DNA from: Dinochytrium kinnereticum
Lineage: Eukaryota > Chytridiomycota > Chytridiomycetes > Chytridiales > Chytridiaceae
Assembly (NCBI GenBank): GCA_027604005.1
Contig: JADGJT010000579.1
Coordinates: 1-11,321, forward strand
Reading direction: 5' to 3'
Length of the DNA: 11,321 nt
The position numbers were made by a program, and so were the translations under genes. Shown piece by piece: positions 7,505-11,321 of the stretch; the stretch's first letter is position 1, and each line of letters opens with the position of its first letter. The notes under the pieces were generated by a model. That model saw only the letters and a program-made list of their open reading frames with translations. It made no database searches and was not told the origin of the DNA.

Positions 7505-8947
7505 GATGGTGTCGGTGGAGACGACGGTTGTAGAGCCCGGTGTGTGAAATTCAATTGAGAGGTGTGAGGGAGGTGTGCGACGTGGCACTGGGCAGCACAG
7601 ACAGACTGGGGGCAAAAAGTCGGCCAATGACCCAATGACTGAATTGAATAATAATAATATTATTGACCCTTCTTTGCCGTCGTCAAGTGGAATCAAGAGA
7701 ATTTGACAGTGAGTGGAGAGAGTGCAAGTTGAGGAAAGCAACACAAACAGAGAAATATAATTAATTAATTAATTATAATAATTACATTGTAAAAGATATT
7801 TATTAATTTTTAAGAAATCATTTAATAATAACTAATATTTATTTCAGCATGGAAATATTTGCCCCGTGGAAGAAAAAAGGGAACCTCTTCTTCTCTGAAT
7901 TAATTATTAACAATATGTACACAGACATGCATGCAAGCTTTCACAGCTGAATAACCTTGCACTTACAGTAACACAATGAATATCCCTTACTGAACAACCA
8001 ATCAATGGAAAGAGAGCATCAACAATATAACAAATAATTAATTAATAAATCAAAGGAACAACGACAAACTCATTCCCCCTGCTCATTATAAACTAATAAC
8101 GGACTTTTGGCGTCGCAGTCTTCTCAATAAAGATGATGTTCACCTCTCTTCCTCTTCTATCCTCTCATCGATTTTCCTCCATCCACTAATACATTACCCT
8201 CCCATTCACTGACCTTGTCATGTACAAGACGTGGGGTAGATAGGGGAATTAAAGACAAGAAAAATACCACCACAAATTCCTTAACATAATGAAACCCCCT
8301 CTAAGAACGACAAACGCGTAAACAGGCTATGCTACCACACCTGATGAACCCACCCTCAAGTCCAATGCCCTCATCGGATAAAGATATAAAAGAACGTGGC
8401 AGGTTAACTAGAATAACCTGGCAGAGTAAAAGATGATAAAAAGGGGTCGACTTGCGGAGATAGCTAAGGACTAACTTGCCGTGAAGCTCTCCAGGGCGGA
8501 GCGAATCCACAGCAGAAGAGCCGCTGGGCCGCATGATAACCCTGAGATATTAGGCAAACTCCGACCAGTGAAATGACGGTGCCTCCGTAAACGAAGTGGT
8601 CTTCCCCGTCGCAGACCGATACAGACTTTGGGGGGAAAACATTACCATAACGAACACCCATGAAAAATAAAAGTGGACAGAGTTTGACCTGCAAAAAGGA
8701 AGCATCAACTAAACAATAAAAATAAAATATAAGATTATCTACTACTGTAATGATTATAATGATAGTGTGAAAGCAGTCATAAACATCTCCGGCCGTGTAT
8801 TTATGTATTGATACATCTTGATTTCAACACTCCACGATAAACAGACACGAGAGAAAATAATAAAATCAAAGAAATATCGACCTTACGAAAGACAACAGAC
8901 AGTAAAACAGAAAAACACAAAAATACTATCAATCATAAACGTCGCTG
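7505..8947. other. AT-rich intergenic region without a convincing gene
   Basis: The first part is the 5' flank of paralog B; on the minus strand no ATG occurs between 7505 and about 7786. An AT palindrome of about 22 bp built on TTAATTAA lies around 7757-7778. From 7780 to 8290 the sequence is AT-rich with many stops. Minus-strand frames of about 76 codons at 8464-8694 and 8301-8534 begin in or near non-ATG codons, overlap each other in different frames and match nothing I recognise. A TTTTTGCAG acceptor-like site at about 8692-8700 could open an exon there, but I see no partner exon. No tRNA or other RNA gene is evident. Confidence 0.55.
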
Positions 8948-9001
8948 CTAAAAAGCGACAGGAAACGCCATAACAGCCGCCACGGCTCCAATGTATGAAG
9001 A
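8948..9001 (-). pseudogene. Relic of the 3' end of a GPI-protein paralog
   Basis: Read on the minus strand, this stretch gives SSYIGAVAAVMAFPVAF and a TAG stop, closely matching the last residues of the neighbouring gene (VVGAVAAVMAFVVAL plus TAG). Over the 15 aligned codons, including the stop, six are identical, six differ only synonymously and three change the residue. A stop codon lies two codons further upstream and no upstream homology is visible, so this is probably a truncated tandem copy. An alternative last exon (acceptor-like TTGGAG after a TATAAC branch-like site) is possible but less likely. Confidence 0.6.
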
Positions 9002-9110
9002 AAGCGGTTATATTATTATGACGCAGTATAACTTCAGTTTAAAATCAGTGAAAAAGAAAACAGTTCCAAAACCGTTTAAAAGAAGAAAAAAAGGAACTCA
9101 AGACCACACT

Positions 9111-10181
9111 CTAAAGCGCGACAACGAAAGCCATGACCGCCGCCACAGCTCCAACAACCGACATCGCGCTTGTTGAAGATGCGCCGTTCACCACAATGTC
9201 CTCCTTGGTTGAAGACACAGACGTGTAACCTGGAGCCGGGGAGCTGGTCGTGGTGGTTGAGGACTGGACCGACGTGGTGGTTGAAGAAGGTTTGGCAGTC
9301 GAAGAGGTTGAGGGGATGGTGGCGGCCGTGGTCGTGGAGGTCGTCATAGTTGATTTGGAGTTGGTGTCAGTAGCGGAGGTTTTCATAGTCAATGCGGACG
9401 ATGACGAGGTGACGGCGTAACGAGTAGCGGAGGTTTTCCGTGTCAATGTGGACGAAGATGAGGTGAGGGTGGTGGCGGTGGAAGACACCACAGGGTTGAG
9501 GAAGTCAGGACCGCAGACCTTGGTGGCCTCAGCCGCGTCAATAGGAACATTGTTCCAGCTCAATGGCTTGGACCCCGAGTTGATCCAGTTCCTAACACAG
9601 TCGGAGCAAACCGCCTCCCTGTACTTCACAGGATCGGTCCCCTGGTTGGTCACAGAGAGGAACAACCCAACCATGATCTGACCAATACAGTACTCCCCGC
9701 TCGACGATACAGTGCACAACCCAGCCTTCTTGATCTCATCCAACCTGTCCTTGGTAAACTCGGTCGCGGGCGTTCCCATGTAAGAGTAACCCGCTGGACA
9801 GACTCTTCCGGCCTCCTCTGCAAACGGCACCCCGGCGAACCGACACGCCTCCCCGTTGCAAGAATCCATGGCGACGGCGTTGAACCCGTCACGGACCTCG
9901 TTGATGTCGGAAGCGCTGAGAGGAAGCTTCTTGTTGACTGTGTAAGACTTGCAGCTGGCGTTGATGGCCGTGATGGCTTTGTCGAGGACGTTGGTGCACT
10001 CCTTGATGGTGTTTTCGTTCGGATCTTGACGCGTGATGAGGGGGTGTGCGATGGTGGTGTCGCGGGAGGAGAGGATGACGGATACGCCTGTTGACGACAA
10101 GGAGGCGTGGATGGTTCGAGGGGATGGAGAGGCCGAGATGGCGAGAGCGCTGGCAATAAGGGCGATGGTTGGGGCGATCAT
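9111..10181 (-). CDS. Secreted Cys-rich protein with probable GPI anchor
   Basis: One uninterrupted frame of 356 aa starts at an ATG with A at -3 and ends in TAG. Residues 1-18 or so form a signal peptide (MIAPTIALIASALAISAS). Residues 60-225 form a compact domain with ten cysteines (62, 77, 108, 113, 128, 156, 165, 192, 195, 223), enough for five disulfides, and a likely N-glycosylation site at N74. Conspicuous segments are DINEVRDGFNAVAMDSCNG, GEYCIGQIMVGLFLSVTNQG and AVCSDCVRNWINSG. Residues 232-325 are almost wholly Ser/Thr, a typical O-mannosylated stalk. The last 17 residues are hydrophobic and are preceded by small residues (NGASS, 333-337), as in a GPI-attachment signal. It is therefore probably fixed at the plasma membrane or cell wall. 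I do not recognise the cysteine domain and assign no activity. A TATA-like box lies upstream and a decayed copy of the C-terminus lies downstream. Confidence 0.87.
   Translation of the reverse strand: MIAPTIALIASALAISASPSPRTIHASLSSTGVSVILSSRDTTIAHPLITRQDPNENTIKECTNVLDKAITAINASCKSYTVNKKLPLSASDINEVRDGFNAVAMDSCNGEACRFAGVPFAEEAGRVCPAGYSYMGTPATEFTKDRLDEIKKAGLCTVSSSGEYCIGQIMVGLFLSVTNQGTDPVKYREAVCSDCVRNWINSGSKPLSWNNVPIDAAEATKVCGPDFLNPVVSSTATTLTSSSSTLTRKTSATRYAVTSSSSALTMKTSATDTNSKSTMTTSTTTAATIPSTSSTAKPSSTTTSVQSSTTTTSSPAPGYTSVSSTKEDIVVNGASSTSAMSVVGAVAAVMAFVVAL
9371..9478 (-). repeat. Two-copy 54-bp repeat in the Ser/Thr stalk
   Basis: TAGCGGAGGTTTTC starts at 9371 and a diverged copy starts at 9425, a spacing of 54 bp (18 codons). 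The protein shows LTSSSSTLTRKTSAT followed by VTSSSSALTMKTSAT. This is an in-frame duplication that lengthens the stalk of the GPI protein. Confidence 0.8.
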
Positions 10182-10910
10182 GGTTAGGTGTTTGAGAGGT
10201 CTATCGAGTCAGAGGTGGGTGAGTTTGGAGTGCGATGTAGTGTGATTTCAGATAGTGAAGGAGGGGGAGAAGCTTTATACGCGTTTAGGCCGTTGTGGAT
10301 TTCAACCCTCGCTGTGGATTCGCTGCCTGGGCCACCACTGTCTTTCTGTCTGGGGAGGGATGTGCCCAGTATAATTGTCTGACAATTCGGAATACGAAAA
10401 GGTGTTGGGATGGTGGCCGTGGCGAAGACCATGCGTCTGTGATGAGCGACTCGTGAGGCTGCCGATATAGGCATGCAGATGCATGGATTGAGAAAGACGG
10501 TGCGATCCACTTTTTCACTGAAGCGCCAAAATGAATTCACTTTCTGGTGCTGGAAGAACAAAAAAAGAGAAAAAAAGGGTTGCTGGGCGAGGTATTTGTA
10601 CGGTTTTCTTTAAGGTCTCTTATAACTCCTTCAAAACATATTGAGCTTTTTTGGACGTGTTTAATGCAAGGTGTTGTTGACCAGGAGTTTTGACAGCTGT
10701 GATTGTTTAGAGATGAGGTACATATAACCCAGTTTAGGAGAGGACCATACAGCTGCACAATAAGCGAGTGAATGATCCTTTCTTATCTTTACTACGCAAA
10801 GTGATGCTGATGCACAACCATTATCGATAGGACTTAACGCTATTTTCTTCACGCTGCATGCCCTTTGGTTTTTACCTACATGCAAAGGGTTATACTCTGT
10901 ATTAGTTCTA
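10182..10910. other. Upstream region of the GPI gene, otherwise unassigned
   Basis: The first 100 bp are the promoter and leader of the GPI gene, with a TATA-like box at 10273-10279. Beyond that, several short frames overlap on both strands without a consistent coding signal. On the minus strand, 10661-10918 stays open for 85 codons from a non-ATG codon and contains AYCAAVWSSPKLGYMYLI. This only vaguely recalls the region after the reverse transcriptase domain of LINE elements. I call no gene here. Confidence 0.5.
10273..10279 (-). promoter_or_regulatory. TATA-like box for the GPI-anchored protein gene
   Basis: On the minus strand the sequence reads TATAAAG, about 92 bp upstream of the ATG at 10181. 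That distance is normal for a fungal TATA element with a short leader. An ACGCGT core overlaps its upstream edge at 10279-10284. The functional role is inferred from motif and position only. Confidence 0.5.
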
Positions 10911-11177
10911 TTGTACAAACCATTCTATTTGGACTCGGAGGTTGATCATGAGCAGAAATGGTTTACTGTGGGCGCATCGCATCTGAAGGCCATGAGATTC
11001 TTGGCAGGGAGATTCCATCCAATGACCGTGAGAGAATTCATCAGCTCCACAGTCATAGCCAGCCACGACCATCATCCAGTCAGCGCGCAAGAACAACCTT
11101 TTGGTGAAGGGCAGCGTTTCGCACTAGGGCGGCGGCTGCATGTTGATTTAAGACATGATGCTGTGAGGATGCAGTAA
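10911..11177 (+). other. Unassigned open stretch, possible gene fragment
   Basis: The plus strand stays open for 88 codons, starting at a TTG rather than an ATG; the first in-frame ATG is at about codon 28. The opposite strand is open over 10908-11096 in another frame, so the strand cannot be decided. Composition is less AT-rich than in the flanks and fits former coding sequence. I do not recognise the product in any frame. It could be a decayed gene fragment or part of a mobile element ending at the inverted repeat to its right. Confidence 0.25.
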
Positions 11178-11252
11178 CTTGCACGGCAGTTTGGAAGAAG
11201 GAGATGTTTGGATTATGTGTCGCCTTCACAAAACATTGAGCCCCATTACCGT

Positions 11253-11320
11253 ACTACCGTTGGGTCTGACTCCACCCCCTGCTCCTAAGTAACGCGGGTG
11301 GAGTCAGACCCAACGGAAGT
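11253..11320. repeat. Long near-perfect inverted repeat at the window edge
   Basis: The arms 11253-11277 and 11296-11320 are complementary over 24 of 25 positions, with 21 consecutive perfect pairs (11257-11277 with 11296-11316). The spacer is 18 nt. Such a hairpin is too long to be chance and suggests a foldback element, a MITE end, or two element termini head to head. The window stops one base after the right arm, so any larger element cannot be seen. Confidence 0.85.
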
Positions 11321-11321
11321 T

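Noticed and set aside
7496..7744. In-frame extension upstream of the paralog B ATG
   Set aside because: It begins at GTG, has no ATG and crosses AT-rich low-complexity sequence. It also does not resemble the region upstream of paralog A.
8314..8319. Single ACGCGT in the AT-rich intergenic region
   Set aside because: A lone six-base palindrome is expected by chance in a window of this size, and no gene start lies nearby.
8301..8694. Two minus-strand frames of about 76 codons as a possible gene
   Set aside because: They have no recognisable domain, overlap in different frames and show no clear splice partners.
8501..10325. Shared 14-mer (GCTGTGGATTCGCT) on the minus strand near 8505-8514 and the plus strand near 10312
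   Set aside because: Flanks do not match, and one such coincidence is plausible in 11 kb.

Overview
The window looks like nuclear DNA from a fungus, most likely an early-diverging (chytrid-like) one. The reasons are short GT-AG introns of 64-204 bp with CTAAC/CTGAC/TTAAC-like branch points, a fungal-type Utp5 (WDR43) protein, a GPI-anchored Ser/Thr-rich secreted protein, and abundant microsatellites and poly-A/poly-T tracts. The lineage is an inference from style and was not tested by a search. All four gene models lie on the minus strand.

Right to left, which is the direction of transcription: (1) 9111-10181 is an intronless gene for a secreted, cysteine-rich, probably GPI-anchored protein of 356 aa. 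A small decayed copy of its 3' end lies just downstream at 8948-9001. (2) 5550-7504 and 3357-5086 are two tandem paralogs, called B (456 aa) and A (388 aa). Both have seven coding exons with identical intron phases, including a five-base first coding exon (ATGAG) and a 27-33 bp third exon. Both encode a five-cysteine N-terminal domain, a Ser/Thr-rich stalk, one membrane helix, a proline-rich linker, a SAM domain and a C-terminal PPPY motif. This resembles a surface sensor or adaptor and is the least familiar system in the window. (3) 381-2820 is the Utp5/WDR43 homolog, rebuilt here as three exons (745 aa). It is a small-subunit processome (t-UTP/UtpA) component, with a WD40 propeller, a Utp12-type domain and a long acidic tail.

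The rest is intergenic. 1-380 is A-rich flank. 2821-3356 carries microsatellites and two identical 12-mers containing ACGCGT. 7505-8947 is AT-rich with no convincing gene. 10182-11252 holds the promoter side of the GPI gene (TATA-like box) and then unassigned, possibly decayed sequence. A long, nearly perfect inverted repeat (11253-11320) closes the right edge and may be the end of a mobile element.

The genes do not form an obvious pathway. Utp5 is a nucleolar housekeeping gene. The SAM/PPPY pair and the GPI protein are all predicted to face the cell surface or secretory pathway, and both loci show local duplication. Exon boundaries were worked out by hand from splice motifs, reading frame and comparison of the two paralogs, without transcript evidence.
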